Assembly (NCBI GenBank): GCA_030835135.1
Contig: JAUQWO010000088.1
Location: 1-64,000, forward strand
DNA length: 64,000 nt
Direction of reading: 5' to 3'
Source of the DNA: Bacteroidota bacterium
GTDB taxonomy: Bacteria > Bacteroidota > Ignavibacteria > UBA10030 > UBA6906
The number at the start of each line of letters is the position of its first letter. Position 1 is the stretch's first letter. The translations under genes and the position numbers were made by a program. Below are positions 17,781-26,656 of this stretch, piece after piece. The notes below the pieces were generated by a model, which saw only the letters and a program-made list of their open reading frames with translations, was not told the DNA's origin and made no database searches.

Positions 17781-18386
17781 TTACGCACCAATATTGCGAG
17801 AAGCCTTTTCTTTTTCAAGTCCCGCGTAGTGCTGCTCGAGGGACTCATATCCTTCCGAACCGATCAAATGGACCAATTCCGACTTGCAGGCGCGGAAGAG
17901 AGGGACCTCAAAGGACGTTGAGGTCGAGCAGCAGGGCTGTTCGCCCTGCAGCATCGGGTCGAAACCAACCACCCTGTCCGTGATCTCGATCGGGAACAGG
18001 ATGCAGTACATCGGCTTCCAGGCCCAGCGGTCGAGGCCGGCGTGGACGGCCGCAAGCTGGATCGCGCAGCGGCCATGCTTGTCCAGCATCACGCACTTGT
18101 CGTTGAAGACCTGCGTGCCGATGCAGCGGCCGGACGGGAAATCGCCGTCTTCCACGTCCTGGGCATCGAACCAGCCGTTCACATCCCGGTTCTGCGTTTC
18201 ATCCATCTCCGCCGCGATGGCCTCGCGATGCTCGAGGATGATATCGCGCTCCTTGATGTCCGCATACACGCCGCCTTTGCAGCAGCGCGTCACACAGGAA
18301 CACGGACTCTGGCCGGCCGGAAATCCAGTATGGAACAGGTCATCGGAGAACGAAAGAGCACCGACGGTGAACAATTTCTTTTCCAT
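17781..18386 (-). CDS. DUF3109 family protein (Cys-rich, possible metal-binding)
   Basis: 201 aa from ATG 18386 ([13 protein letters not shown]), whose A is shared with the fabD stop (TAATG), so translation is coupled. Cysteine clusters SPCSCVTRCCKGG near residue 30 and further single Cys at GRCIGTQ, DKCVMLD, GRCAIQL and EQPCCSTST resemble CxxxCxxC metal proteins related to YkgJ. The family is widespread in Bacteroidota; its function is not known to me. Sitting between fabG and fabD it may just travel with the operon. Confidence 0.75.
   Translation of the reverse strand: MEKKLFTVGALSFSDDLFHTGFPAGQSPCSCVTRCCKGGVYADIKERDIILEHREAIAAEMDETQNRDVNGWFDAQDVEDGDFPSGRCIGTQVFNDKCVMLDKHGRCAIQLAAVHAGLDRWAWKPMYCILFPIEITDRVVGFDPMLQGEQPCCSTSTSFEVPLFRACKSELVHLIGSEGYESLEQHYAGLEKEKASRNIGA
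17790..17818 (-). promoter_or_regulatory. Possible internal promoter of fabG
   Basis: TTGAAA (17818-17813), 17 bases, AATATT (17795-17790) on the minus strand, about 45 bases before the fabG ATG. It overlaps the last codons of the DUF3109 gene. Confidence 0.4.
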
Positions 18387-19309
18387 TACCGGGAGCTCCC
18401 TGCTGCCTGGACGTCCTGCCACTTGTCGAAACCACGTGTCTGCACCGAGGCCTCGGTGCGTTTGATGAGGCCCTGCAGGACCTTGCCGGGGCCGATCTCG
18501 ATGAAGTCGGTTGCCCCATCACGTACCATGCTGCGCACGGACTGTTCCCAGCGCACGGGCATGGTGAGCTGTTGATAGAGCAGATCGCGTATCGCCGCGG
18601 CGCGCGTGACCGGTTCGGCCGTCACATTGGCATACACCGGAATGCGGGCGTCGTTGAATGTTGTTGTGTCGAGTGCCTTCTTCAATCCTTCGCGTGCGCT
18701 CTCCATCAGTGGCGAATGGAACGCACCGCTGACGACGAGTTCTTTGACCATCTTGGCGCCCCTGGCGCGGGCGAGTTCCATGGCCTTGTGCACGCCCTCG
18801 ACGGAACCGGAGATGACGATCTGTCCGGGCGAGTTGAAGTTCGCCGGCTGCACGATCCCCGCTGCTGAGGCTTCCCGGCAGAGTTCTTCCGTCGCTTCCG
18901 CGGCCAGCCCCACGACGGCCGCCATGGTCCCTTTCCGGGCGATGCCTGCCTGTTGCATCAGTTCACCGCGCAGGCGGACGAGGCGGAGTCCGTCGGCGAA
19001 ACTCAGGGCACCGGCCATCACCAGCGCGGAGTACTCACCCAGCGAATGACCTGCGACCATCGCGGGTTGCAGGTGTGCGAGCTTCCTGGCGACCACGATG
19101 CTGTGGAGAAAGATCGCGGGTTGCGTGTTGTGTGTCTGCCGGAGGGTCTCTTCCGGGCCTTCGAACAGGATGCTGCTGAGCGACGTGCCGAGGACACTGT
19201 CAGCTTCTTCGATCAGAGCGCGGCTGTGCGGATCGTTCTCATAGAGATCGTTCGCCATGCCGACGTACTGCGAGCCCTGACCCGGGAATACGAATGCCGT
19301 TGTTGCCAT
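18386..19309 (-). CDS. fabD: Malonyl-CoA:ACP transacylase
   Basis: Loads malonate onto ACP. 307 aa from ATG 19309 ([18 protein letters not shown]). Catalytic Ser in [13 protein letters not shown], oxyanion FPGQGSQ and His in [10 protein letters not shown]. The ORF track start is 43 codons too early, over the end of fabH's intergenic region. Coupled to the DUF3109 gene downstream (TAATG) and 14 bases after fabH. Confidence 0.95.
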   Translation of the reverse strand: MATTAFVFPGQGSQYVGMANDLYENDPHSRALIEEADSVLGTSLSSILFEGPEETLRQTHNTQPAIFLHSIVVARKLAHLQPAMVAGHSLGEYSALVMAGALSFADGLRLVRLRGELMQQAGIARKGTMAAVVGLAAEATEELCREASAAGIVQPANFNSPGQIVISGSVEGVHKAMELARARGAKMVKELVVSGAFHSPLMESAREGLKKALDTTTFNDARIPVYANVTAEPVTRAAAIRDLLYQQLTMPVRWEQSVRSMVRDGATDFIEIGPGKVLQGLIKRTEASVQTRGFDKWQDVQAAGSSR

Positions 19310-19323
19310 GTGGTGGTCGGCCC

Positions 19324-20328
19324 TTATCCTCTGTTCCCGGCCGTCCAGCGCATCAGGACCGATCCCCAGGTGTATCCCGCGCCAAAGGCGGCGAGCACGA
19401 GGGTCTGTCCCTTGCGGAGTTTCCCATCCATCCACCATTCCGACAGGCAGAGGGGAATGGTTGCGGCAGTGGTATTGCCGTACTTATTGATATTGATCAT
19501 GACCTTGGAGGGTTCGAGACCCATGCGTTCCGCGGTCGCGTCGATGATGCGAAGGTTCGCCTGATGCGGCACGAGCCAGTCCACCTGTGCGCCGGTCAGT
19601 CCGTTGCGCTCCACGATCTCGGCGGAAACGTCCGCCATACCCTTGACGGCGACCTTGAACACGGACTTACCGTCCTGAAACAGGTAATGCATCCCCTTGT
19701 CGACGGTCTCATGGGAGGCGGGGTTGAGGCTGCCGCCGCCGCGCATGTTCAGGTAGCGTTCGCCCGAGCCATCGCACCGCAGGATATGATCGATGATGCC
19801 ACCATTCTCATCGTCGGAGGGTTCGAGGAGGACGGCAGCGGAGGCATCGCCGAAGAGGATGCAGTTGTTCCGGTCGGTGTAATCGGTGATCGAGCTCATC
19901 TTATCTGCGCCGACCACGACCACACGTTTGTACGAGCCGTTCTCGATGAACTGTGCGCCGGTCATGAGTGCGAACAGGAAGCCGGAGCAGGCGGCGGACA
20001 CATCGAATCCCCAGGCCTTCTTCGCTCCGACCTTTTCCTGAATGAGGCATGCGGTGGAAGGGAAGAACATGTCGGGGGTGACGGTCGCGACGATGATCAT
20101 ATCGATCTCATCCGGGCCGATCCCGCGTTTGCTCAGGAGGTCGCGGACCGCGGCTGCGCCGAGGTCTGATGTTGCGCCGTCCTTGAGAATACGCCGTTCG
20201 CTGATCCCGGTACGGGTGCGGATCCACTCGTCCGTTGTGTCGACCATCTTCTCGAGGTCGGCGTTGCTGAGGATCGTCTCCGGAACGAAATGGCCTACTG
20301 CGGTGATCGCTGCTCTACGCTTGGGCAT
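19324..20328 (-). CDS. fabH: Beta-ketoacyl-ACP synthase III
   Basis: Starts fatty-acid chains by condensing acetyl-CoA (or a branched primer) with malonyl-ACP. 334 aa from ATG 20328 ([13 protein letters not shown]); the track's TTG start is less likely. Catalytic Cys in [13 protein letters not shown], His in [12 protein letters not shown] and Asn in [12 protein letters not shown]. Overlaps the end of plsX by 14 bases. Confidence 0.95.
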   Translation of the reverse strand: MPKRRAAITAVGHFVPETILSNADLEKMVDTTDEWIRTRTGISERRILKDGATSDLGAAAVRDLLSKRGIGPDEIDMIIVATVTPDMFFPSTACLIQEKVGAKKAWGFDVSAACSGFLFALMTGAQFIENGSYKRVVVVGADKMSSITDYTDRNNCILFGDASAAVLLEPSDDENGGIIDHILRCDGSGERYLNMRGGGSLNPASHETVDKGMHYLFQDGKSVFKVAVKGMADVSAEIVERNGLTGAQVDWLVPHQANLRIIDATAERMGLEPSKVMININKYGNTTAATIPLCLSEWWMDGKLRKGQTLVLAAFGAGYTWGSVLMRWTAGNRG

Positions 20329-21373
20329 CGGTGTGTGCAATGGAATCCTGAATATGGCTGTTGACGGACTTCTGGATCACCTCCTCCGCGCGGTAGATCA
20401 TGTTCATGATCGCGCGGGGGGTGGATTTGCCGTGGCCGATGATGCAGACACCGTTCACGCCAAGGAGGGGAACCCCTCCGTGTTCCTGGTAATCCAGTTC
20501 TTTCATGACACTGCGCAGGCCTTTGCGTGCGACCAGTGCGATGGCGGTGTTCCAGAGGTTCGCCTTTGCGAAGCCCTGGAATTTGGCTTTGAAGAATTTC
20601 GGAACGCTCTCACCGAACTTGAGAATGACATTGCCGACGAACCCGTCGCAGACGACGACGTCCAGATCGCCGGTGAGGATATCGCGACCTTCGACGTTCC
20701 CGACGAAGTTGAGCGTGCTCGAGCGGAACAGCTGGAGGGCCGCAAGGCTCTGAGCATTCCCCTTGCTGTCCTCTTCGCCGATGCTGAGCAATCCCACCCG
20801 CGGGGTCGGGATGTTGAACATCGACGACATGTAGATCGATCCCATGATGCCGAACTCGAGCAGATGCCGGGGGCGGCAATCCACGTTCGCCCCTGCGTCC
20901 ACCATCAGGCAGGGGGTCTTCGGCGTCGGAACCAGTGCGCCGATGGTCGGGCGCCCGATCCCCTCGATGCGGCCGAGGATCAGCGTTGCGGCTGACATGA
21001 CCGCGCCGGTGTTGCCGGCGCTCACGAACCCGTGGACGGTCCCGGCTTTGTGTTCATACAACCCGACACTGATGGAGGAGCGCCGCTTCGTTTTGACCGC
21101 CGCCGTGGCGGAGTCATGCATGTCGATGACATCGGGCGCGTGAATGATCGTGTAGTGGTCGTCGGGGGGCATGAAGCCCCCGGGCTGCCGCGCACAATCG
21201 GCGAGCGCGGCGCGGATCGTGTCTTCCGGGCCGACCAATGCGACGCGGAAGCGGCCAGCAGCTCCGCGCAGTGCCAGACATGCCCCCGCAACAACATTCG
21301 CGGGGGCGAAGTCTCCACCCATTGCATCCACGGCGATAGTAGTGATATGCGTATCCCGGGAAGTCACAGGCAC
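20315..21373 (-). CDS. plsX: Phosphate acyltransferase PlsX
   Basis: Makes acyl-phosphate from acyl-ACP for phospholipid synthesis. 352 aa. Signature IAVDAMGGDFAPANVV at the N-terminus, GFVSAGNTGAVMSAA and DGFVGNVILK. The only credible start is GTG at 21373. Follows rpmF, the classical yceD-rpmF-plsX-fabHDG order. Confidence 0.94.
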   Translation of the reverse strand: MPVTSRDTHITTIAVDAMGGDFAPANVVAGACLALRGAAGRFRVALVGPEDTIRAALADCARQPGGFMPPDDHYTIIHAPDVIDMHDSATAAVKTKRRSSISVGLYEHKAGTVHGFVSAGNTGAVMSAATLILGRIEGIGRPTIGALVPTPKTPCLMVDAGANVDCRPRHLLEFGIMGSIYMSSMFNIPTPRVGLLSIGEEDSKGNAQSLAALQLFRSSTLNFVGNVEGRDILTGDLDVVVCDGFVGNVILKFGESVPKFFKAKFQGFAKANLWNTAIALVARKGLRSVMKELDYQEHGGVPLLGVNGVCIIGHGKSTPRAIMNMIYRAEEVIQKSVNSHIQDSIAHTDAQA

Positions 21374-21407
21374 ACGATCGGTTGTCAGACCTGTCCGAGG
21401 ACCAGGA

Positions 21408-21590
21408 TCAGGAGTTCTTCGGAACGATGATCGAGCGGCCGTTGTAGTAGCCGCAATTCGGGCACACGCGGTGCGGAAGCTTTGCCGTGTGGCAGTTCGG
21501 GCATTCCGACGCTGCAGGAGCGGTGGCCTTGTAGTGGGTCCGGCGCTTGCGTCCGCGGGTCTTCGAATGGCGTCGTTTTGGATTCGGCAT
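21408..21590 (-). CDS. rpmF: 50S ribosomal protein L32
   Basis: 60 aa. Starts [17 protein letters not shown], then a zinc ribbon with two CPNC units ([18 protein letters not shown]). All four zinc cysteines are present, so this is the zinc-bound form. Between yceD and plsX. Confidence 0.96.
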   Translation of the reverse strand: MPNPKRRHSKTRGRKRRTHYKATAPAASECPNCHTAKLPHRVCPNCGYYNGRSIIVPKNS

Positions 21591-21623
21591 GGTACAGGCT
21601 CCTGTTAAAGTGCTGCGGAACGG

Positions 21624-22127
21624 TCAGTTGCTGTCGGGCGTGAAACCGCGCAATTGCTCCCAGCGCGTATCAGCGGATTCCGACGTGCAATCGCACGTCC
21701 CAGTGTTCAGATCGATGCCACAGTCCGGACAAAGCCCCCTGCAATCCTGCCTGCAGAGCAGCTTCAAAGGGACCGACAAAAGAATGGTCTGCCGCACATC
21801 ATCGGTCAGGTCGATGACCGGGAGGCCGATCGGGAGCACCTGTACCTCGGAAGGATCCAGGCTCTCTGCATCGGTCTCATTTGACACGTAGACCATCCGG
21901 TATTCAGGCGTCAGCCGCACGGTGAATGGTGCGGTACAACGGTCACAGATGAACGACCCCCCGGCCGAGATCCTGGCCTTCAGCGCGAGCCGATGGCCGG
22001 TCTTGTCAATGACCGCTTCCACGGTCACTTCGCCGGAAAACTCCTCGCCCAATACGATCTCCCCGGCATCCGTCCGGAACCGGTACTCGTGGGCGCCCTC
22101 AGAAAGACTGCCGACCTGGATCTTCAT
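21624..22127 (-). CDS. yceD: YceD/DUF177 family protein
   Basis: 167 aa. The family sits upstream of rpmF in most bacteria and is linked to 23S rRNA/ribosome assembly. Visible are CDRCTAPF mid-protein and a C-terminal zinc-like cluster CRQDCRGLCPDCG ending in CDC. The first gene after the promoter at 22196-22224 and its hairpin leader. Confidence 0.88.
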   Translation of the reverse strand: MKIQVGSLSEGAHEYRFRTDAGEIVLGEEFSGEVTVEAVIDKTGHRLALKARISAGGSFICDRCTAPFTVRLTPEYRMVYVSNETDAESLDPSEVQVLPIGLPVIDLTDDVRQTILLSVPLKLLCRQDCRGLCPDCGIDLNTGTCDCTSESADTRWEQLRGFTPDSN

Positions 22128-22145
22128 CGTTCTCCGCCAGACGCT

Positions 22146-22171
22146 CGAATGGGGCCGCAGAGCCCCATTCG
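22146..22171 (-). promoter_or_regulatory. Hairpin in the yceD-rpmF leader
   Basis: Perfect 10-bp stem cgaatggggc/gccccattcg around cgcaga, lying between the predicted transcription start (about 22189) and the yceD ATG. No T-run follows on the minus strand, so it looks more like a leader structure than a terminator. Confidence 0.5.
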
Positions 22172-22195
22172 CAATACGAACAGAAAAAGTATGAC

Positions 22196-22224
22196 AATAT
22201 ATGGAGAAGTCCCCTGAGAGTCAA
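22196..22224 (-). promoter_or_regulatory. Promoter of the yceD-rpmF-plsX-fab operon
   Basis: TTGACT (22224-22219), 17 bases, TATATT (22201-22196) on the minus strand, about 70 bases before the yceD ATG. One of the best -35/-10 pairs in the window. Confidence 0.65.
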
Positions 22225-22485
22225 GATACGGACCCCGGCGGCGGAAGGGTGTCCGGATATGCCGGTACCCCGGAAACCCTGTCAGTTACCGGGGAAATGG
22301 GGGCAAAAAGAGCCAATTTGGGAGGATGTAACGCTCGTCGACGATCACTTCCTACATCCCGCCACACACCACGTTACGGGATATCCCGCTTTCAGGATCC
22401 CACTTTGCGCGGGATTCGAAAAGCGGAACTCACTCCGGCAGCAATTTTGCCTTCACTGCGTTCGGCAGAATTGGCAGGAGTTGCA
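22225..22485. other. Gene-free, hairpin-rich stretch
   Basis: Between the PUR-domain gene and the yceD promoter. I see imperfect inverted repeats (ccccgg with ccgggg across 15 bases near 22266-22296; atcccgc with gcgggat near 22390-22420) and no convincing ORF, tRNA or riboswitch. It may hold the terminator of the PUR gene. Confidence 0.4.
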
Positions 22486-22752
22486 CTAATGGACCTCGAC
22501 GCCCTGTTCGAGGAGCTGCGTCTGCACGTGCTCGACGGTCTCGGCAAGCGCTTCGCGGAACTTCTCAAAATCCTCCTTGTACAGGAAGATCTTGTGCTTT
22601 TCGTATTCGTCATCACCGACACGCTTGCTTTCGGTGATGGTGATATAGTAGTCCTTCTCCGACTTGGTCGATTTCACGTCGAAGAAGTACGTCCGTTTGC
22701 CCGCCCTCACACGCTTGGTGAAGATCTCATCTTTGTAGCCATCGTTCTCCAA
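22486..22752 (-). CDS. PUR-domain (DUF3276) small nucleic-acid-binding protein
   Basis: 88 aa. Start is TTG 22752, chosen because AGAAGGAGG lies 6 bases before it and the resulting N-terminus (MENDGYKDEIFTKRVRAG) matches the family. One PUR repeat: KRTYFFDVKSTKSEKDYYIT, then EKHKIFLYKEDFEKF. Bacterial PUR-alpha-like proteins of this family form dimers that bind single-stranded DNA or RNA. Common in Bacteroidota and spirochaetes. No operon partner obvious. Confidence 0.82.
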   Translation of the reverse strand: MENDGYKDEIFTKRVRAGKRTYFFDVKSTKSEKDYYITITESKRVGDDEYEKHKIFLYKEDFEKFREALAETVEHVQTQLLEQGVEVH

Positions 22753-22818
22753 TGTAACCCTCCTTCTACAGAATATGGTTCGTGTTCCCCGATCCCCCGT
22801 AATCACCGAGGATGGGCA

Positions 22819-25095
22819 TTACTTGTGGATCACTGCTACCTTACCTGTCGCTACTGCGCTTCCATTCTCACCATAGGCAACGATGATATAGATCCCGGAT
22901 GCTACCGGATCCCCATTGATGTCCAGCCCGTCCCAGGTGCCGACCAGCCCGCCAGGGGTCTTGAGGGTCCGCACAAGTGTGCCGTCCACCGCAATGATCT
23001 TGATCTCGGAATTCGCCACCAATCCGCTCACCGTCAATTGACCCGTCGCGGGTACGATAAAGGGATTGGGATAGACCGTGAGGCCCTCAAAGGACTCCCG
23101 TGGCGCCGCCGCCGGGGTCGTGAGGCTCGCCAGCCCCGACATGGTCCCGAAATAGACGGTTCCCGTACGGGGGTCCACCGCGATCGACTTCACGTCATTG
23201 TCCATCAACTTGCCGGCGGTGCTTTCCACGGTGTAGGATGCGAGCGTCTGTGTCCCGTCCGGCGACAGGAGGAAGACCCCTTCGGTCGTTCCGACCCACT
23301 TCTGATTGAGCGGGTCGATGGTGATAGTATTGATGACGAGTCCGTTGAGCGGTTTGTAAGCCGCGATCGCTCCCGACCGGATCGGGTTGGAGGGTTCGAG
23401 GATGATCGCGATACCGCGATCCGTCCCTATCCAAATGTCATTGTCCTTGTCCACCACCAGCGTCTTCACTTCGCTGCTGGGCAGGCCGTGGGACGTCGTG
23501 ACGTGGAATGCGGCTGTGCTATCGATGGCACCGGCGTTCCCCAGAGAGATCACGCCCCGGTAGGCGGCATCACGGACGATCGCCCAGACATTATCGAATG
23601 CATCCACGCCCAGACACCGGTCCACGGGGCGGTCCTGCAAGGTGGACATCTTGATCCCGCCGACGATGGCGGGGAAGAACGACCATTTCCCTGCCGCAGA
23701 GCGCACCGCGAACAGGTTCTTATCGCCGGCAAGCACGATGCTGGTCCAGACGTTGCCGCGGCTGTCACACACGGCATTGCTCACGACCACATAATTCATT
23801 GCATTTGCATCTCCGGCGAGACCCGGCATGCCCACATTCTTGTAGTAGATCTGGGAACTGTCGATGGTGGTCTTCCCTTTGGGTATCGCGACCAGGCCCC
23901 GGCCGTAGCTCGACCCATAGACGGTCCCATCGCAGCCGACGGACACCCGGTAGATATCATTGGAGAGTAGACCGCTGTTCGCCGTGGTGAAACTGGTCCA
24001 GGTGGTGCCATCGAACCGGAAGAGCCCCGAGCCTGAGACGTCGCCTGAGCCGCACCACACGATGCCGTCCGGATCGACGACCACGTTCAGGAACTGGTTC
24101 GCATTCGGACCATTGGGCATGTGGGAGGTCCATGCGGATTCATAGGTCATCAGGCCGAGCGTGGCGGTACCGACGACGGGTTTGCCATCCGCTGCGGTCG
24201 TGACCGACGATGGGGCGGTGGTGAGGCCCGTGCCGACCTGTGTCGCGGCATTCGCGGAAGAGACGGAATGCACCGTACGGTCGGATGCGACGGCGACCAG
24301 CGCTGAGGGTGACGATGCGAGGCTGATGATGTTCTTGCCGGCGAGTCCGGGGACCTCGCTCCACGTGCTGCCAGTATAATAGAACAGCCCCGAGGAGGTC
24401 CCGGTGTAGAGCCGACCCGCAAAGATGGCGAGGGTGTGCGGGACGATCGAGGCATTGCCGACGATATGCAGTGTCCAGGATTCCGGCGGGAGGAGGTTCG
24501 GGTTGGCAAGCGACGCGGTGGCGATACGGTTCACCGTCTGGCCGTCCGAGATACATGCCCAGATCTTGCCGTCGTGGATCGCCGCGGCCGTTACGGACGT
24601 CCGCGTGCCAACGGGGATCGAACCGAACCGGGAATAGGTATCGCCGAATTCGAAGCGTTCGATGCGGAAGAGACTGAGACCGAACTCGGTCGCGAACAGG
24701 ACGGTGTCGCCCGCCACCGTGATGGCATTGATGCGCTTGTTGGTTTGATTGGCGGTGGCGATGTCGAGGATCGGGCGGAACGTGCCGGTTGCGGGGGAGT
24801 AGAAGTGGATGGTGCCGTTCGCGGCGCCGGACCAGACGTCGCCCGAGGTATCCACGGCCACGGCGGTGAGATCGATGGTGCGGAGGCCTTCCGCATTGGT
24901 CAGCCGCAGGAAGTCGTTGCTGCCGGGCGTCCAGCGGAACAGACCGCCGGATGTTGCTGCCCAGTAGTCGCCGCCCTCACGGACGACGGCGCGCACCTCC
25001 ATCATGGATGTATAGTTTCGCCAGGTCCCGGTCGCACCGAATGCCGTCATGGTGCCCAGAAGCACAACCGCACAGACGCTCCGCCCGCTCTTCAT
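22819..25095 (-). CDS. PorZ-like two-propeller protein with type IX secretion C-terminal domain
   Basis: 758 aa from ATG 25095, which gives a signal peptide (VCAVVLLGTMTAFGA). The N-terminus (TGTWRNYTSMMEVRAVV, then YWAATSGGLFRW and AEGLRTIDLTAVAVD) resembles PorZ, the surface protein of the type IX secretion system attachment complex. Repeated WxGT/DRG-type blades make two beta-propellers (for example NDIWIGTDRGIAII and QKWVGTTEGVFLL). The last 85 residues form an Ig-like sorting domain: VYPNPFIVPATGQ, then VASGIYIIVAYGENG. Length is close to PorZ. A generic secreted two-component-type propeller protein is the alternative. Confidence 0.75.
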   Translation of the reverse strand: MKSGRSVCAVVLLGTMTAFGATGTWRNYTSMMEVRAVVREGGDYWAATSGGLFRWTPGSNDFLRLTNAEGLRTIDLTAVAVDTSGDVWSGAANGTIHFYSPATGTFRPILDIATANQTNKRINAITVAGDTVLFATEFGLSLFRIERFEFGDTYSRFGSIPVGTRTSVTAAAIHDGKIWACISDGQTVNRIATASLANPNLLPPESWTLHIVGNASIVPHTLAIFAGRLYTGTSSGLFYYTGSTWSEVPGLAGKNIISLASSPSALVAVASDRTVHSVSSANAATQVGTGLTTAPSSVTTAADGKPVVGTATLGLMTYESAWTSHMPNGPNANQFLNVVVDPDGIVWCGSGDVSGSGLFRFDGTTWTSFTTANSGLLSNDIYRVSVGCDGTVYGSSYGRGLVAIPKGKTTIDSSQIYYKNVGMPGLAGDANAMNYVVVSNAVCDSRGNVWTSIVLAGDKNLFAVRSAAGKWSFFPAIVGGIKMSTLQDRPVDRCLGVDAFDNVWAIVRDAAYRGVISLGNAGAIDSTAAFHVTTSHGLPSSEVKTLVVDKDNDIWIGTDRGIAIILEPSNPIRSGAIAAYKPLNGLVINTITIDPLNQKWVGTTEGVFLLSPDGTQTLASYTVESTAGKLMDNDVKSIAVDPRTGTVYFGTMSGLASLTTPAAAPRESFEGLTVYPNPFIVPATGQLTVSGLVANSEIKIIAVDGTLVRTLKTPGGLVGTWDGLDINGDPVASGIYIIVAYGENGSAVATGKVAVIHK

Positions 25096-25105
25096 ATGGC
25101 TCTGA

Positions 25106-25594
25106 TCAGCTCCCCTGCTTCTTCGTGAGACCGTGCAATTGTTTGTGGACCTGGAGGAGTTCCATGGCACTGAGTGCCGCATCCCATCCCTTGTTGCCCG
25201 CCTTGGCCCCCGCGCGCTCCAATGCCTGCTCGAGGGAATCGGTGGTCAGCACCCCGAAGGTGAGGGGTACGCCCGATTGCATCGCGACCGCCCCGGCATC
25301 CCGGGTGACCTCACCCGCGATGTAGTCGAAGTGGGGCGTGGCCCCGCGGATCACGCAACCGAGACAGATGATGGCATCGGCGGCGCCACTGCGCGCGACC
25401 TGTGCGGCTGTTTGCGGGATCTCGAATGCTCCGGGGACATAGACGACGGTGATGGCGTCGTCGCTGCCGCCGTGACGCACAAGGCAGTCGACCGCGCCAC
25501 GCACCAGCTGGTCGGTGACGATGCTATTGAACCTGCTGACCACGAGTGCGAACCTGCACCCGGCCGCAGAGATCTGACCCTCGATCGTTTTCAT
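25106..25594 (-). CDS. ribH: 6,7-dimethyl-8-ribityllumazine synthase
   Basis: Penultimate step of riboflavin synthesis. 162 aa with RFNSIVTDQLVRGAVDCL, VPGAFEIPQTAAQVA, LGCVIRGATPHFDYIA and PLTFGVLTTDSLEQALERAG. The catalytic His is in RGATPHFDY. GGAGAAGA precedes the ATG. Lies 10 bases before the PorZ-like gene, with which it may share transcripts; no other rib gene is present. Confidence 0.95.
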   Translation of the reverse strand: MKTIEGQISAAGCRFALVVSRFNSIVTDQLVRGAVDCLVRHGGSDDAITVVYVPGAFEIPQTAAQVARSGAADAIICLGCVIRGATPHFDYIAGEVTRDAGAVAMQSGVPLTFGVLTTDSLEQALERAGAKAGNKGWDAALSAMELLQVHKQLHGLTKKQGS

Positions 25595-25860
25595 GCTCTA
25601 TCTTCTCCTGCGCGAGCCTTCATCACATGCTTCCTCCGTGCGCTCGGCTTTGGCAACAGGGAAGTATCAACCCGGGGGTGGTGTGCGGGTGTCGGGTCCG
25701 GCAACAGCAAGCGGAAACTGAGGCGTGCAGAGCGGGGTGATCCGGGACGAACCGGTGCGCCGCGACGTCACGGGGTGCTGTGTCTGCGGGCCGAACACAT
25801 TCCGGCGGGGAAACCATCCTCCCATCACGGTGTCCGGGCAAGAAAGAACAAGGAAATGGA
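25595..25860. other. Intergenic region, nothing recognised
   Basis: 266 bases between ribH and the Crp/Fnr gene. No conserved ORF, hairpin with T-run or promoter pair stood out on either strand. Confidence 0.35.
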
Positions 25861-26544
25861 CTACAAATACCTGCTTTTGAACTTCTCGTAGTCGTTGATG
25901 ATGAGCTTCCCGCGCTCGATCTCGATATGGCCTTCACGAATGAACGCGTGGATCATGCGTGAGATGGTCTCACGTGATGTTCCGGCCATATTGGCAAGGT
26001 CCTGCTGCAATGGTAGCTCATCGATCTCCACACGACCCTTACGGATCTTCCCGATATCATCTGCAAGCTGCAGGACCACATTCGCTACGCGTCCCGAAGC
26101 ATCCTTCAACGACAAGCTCTTTATCATGGCGTCCGCTTTCCGCAGACGCATCGTCAGTTCTTTGAGGAGGGCAATCGCAACTGAAGGGAAATCGTGGAGC
26201 AATTTGAGAAAGTCTCTCCGGTGGATCATGAAGAGCTCGGCCTTGGTGGTGGCCACGACGCTGGCACTGCGTGCCAGACCATCCAGGATGGCCATCTCGC
26301 CGAAAAAATCGCTCTCACCGAGGATCGAAAGGATGACCTCCCGCCCGTCATCGTCCATCCGGACGATCTTCACTTTGCCCGAGACGATCACGAACAGTGC
26401 CGCGCCGGCTTCTTCCTCAAGAAGGATGATGCTCCCCTTCTTGTATTTCTTTCGAACCCCGACCTTAGAGATCGTATCGAGATCCATCGGCTGCAGATCG
26501 CTGAGGATCGGGACGTTCTTAAGGAATTCCAGGTCGTCCTTCAT
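25861..26544 (-). CDS. Crp/Fnr-family transcription regulator
   Basis: 227 aa. Cyclic-nucleotide-binding fold (about 10-130) with FFGEMAILDGLARSASVVA, which keeps the Arg-Ser pair that contacts cAMP phosphate in CRP. Then a dimer helix and a winged helix-turn-helix (about 170-220) with LANMAGTSRETISRMIHAF. It lacks the N-terminal cysteines of FNR, so it is not an Fe-S oxygen sensor of that kind. Own promoter upstream. Targets and ligand are unknown. Confidence 0.9.
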   Translation of the reverse strand: MKDDLEFLKNVPILSDLQPMDLDTISKVGVRKKYKKGSIILLEEEAGAALFVIVSGKVKIVRMDDDGREVILSILGESDFFGEMAILDGLARSASVVATTKAELFMIHRRDFLKLLHDFPSVAIALLKELTMRLRKADAMIKSLSLKDASGRVANVVLQLADDIGKIRKGRVEIDELPLQQDLANMAGTSRETISRMIHAFIREGHIEIERGKLIINDYEKFKSRYL

Positions 26545-26600
26545 TGAGGGCTGGGCATTGGTGAATGCATGTCCGGGCGTACGACCGCTCGCATTGCCTC

Positions 26601-26629
26601 AATATAGAACGTGCACGGGTGAAAGTCAA
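26601..26629 (-). promoter_or_regulatory. Promoter of the Crp/Fnr-family gene
   Basis: TTGACT (26629-26624), 17 bases, TATATT (26606-26601) on the minus strand, with an expected leader of about 50 bases before the ATG at 26544. Confidence 0.65.
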
Positions 26630-26656
26630 GAATGATAAAGGGTTACGGGAGGCCCC

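Noticed and set aside
22392-22622. Minus-strand ORF running out of the PUR-domain gene
   Set aside because: Uses a different frame of the PUR gene and then non-coding sequence; no ribosome site.
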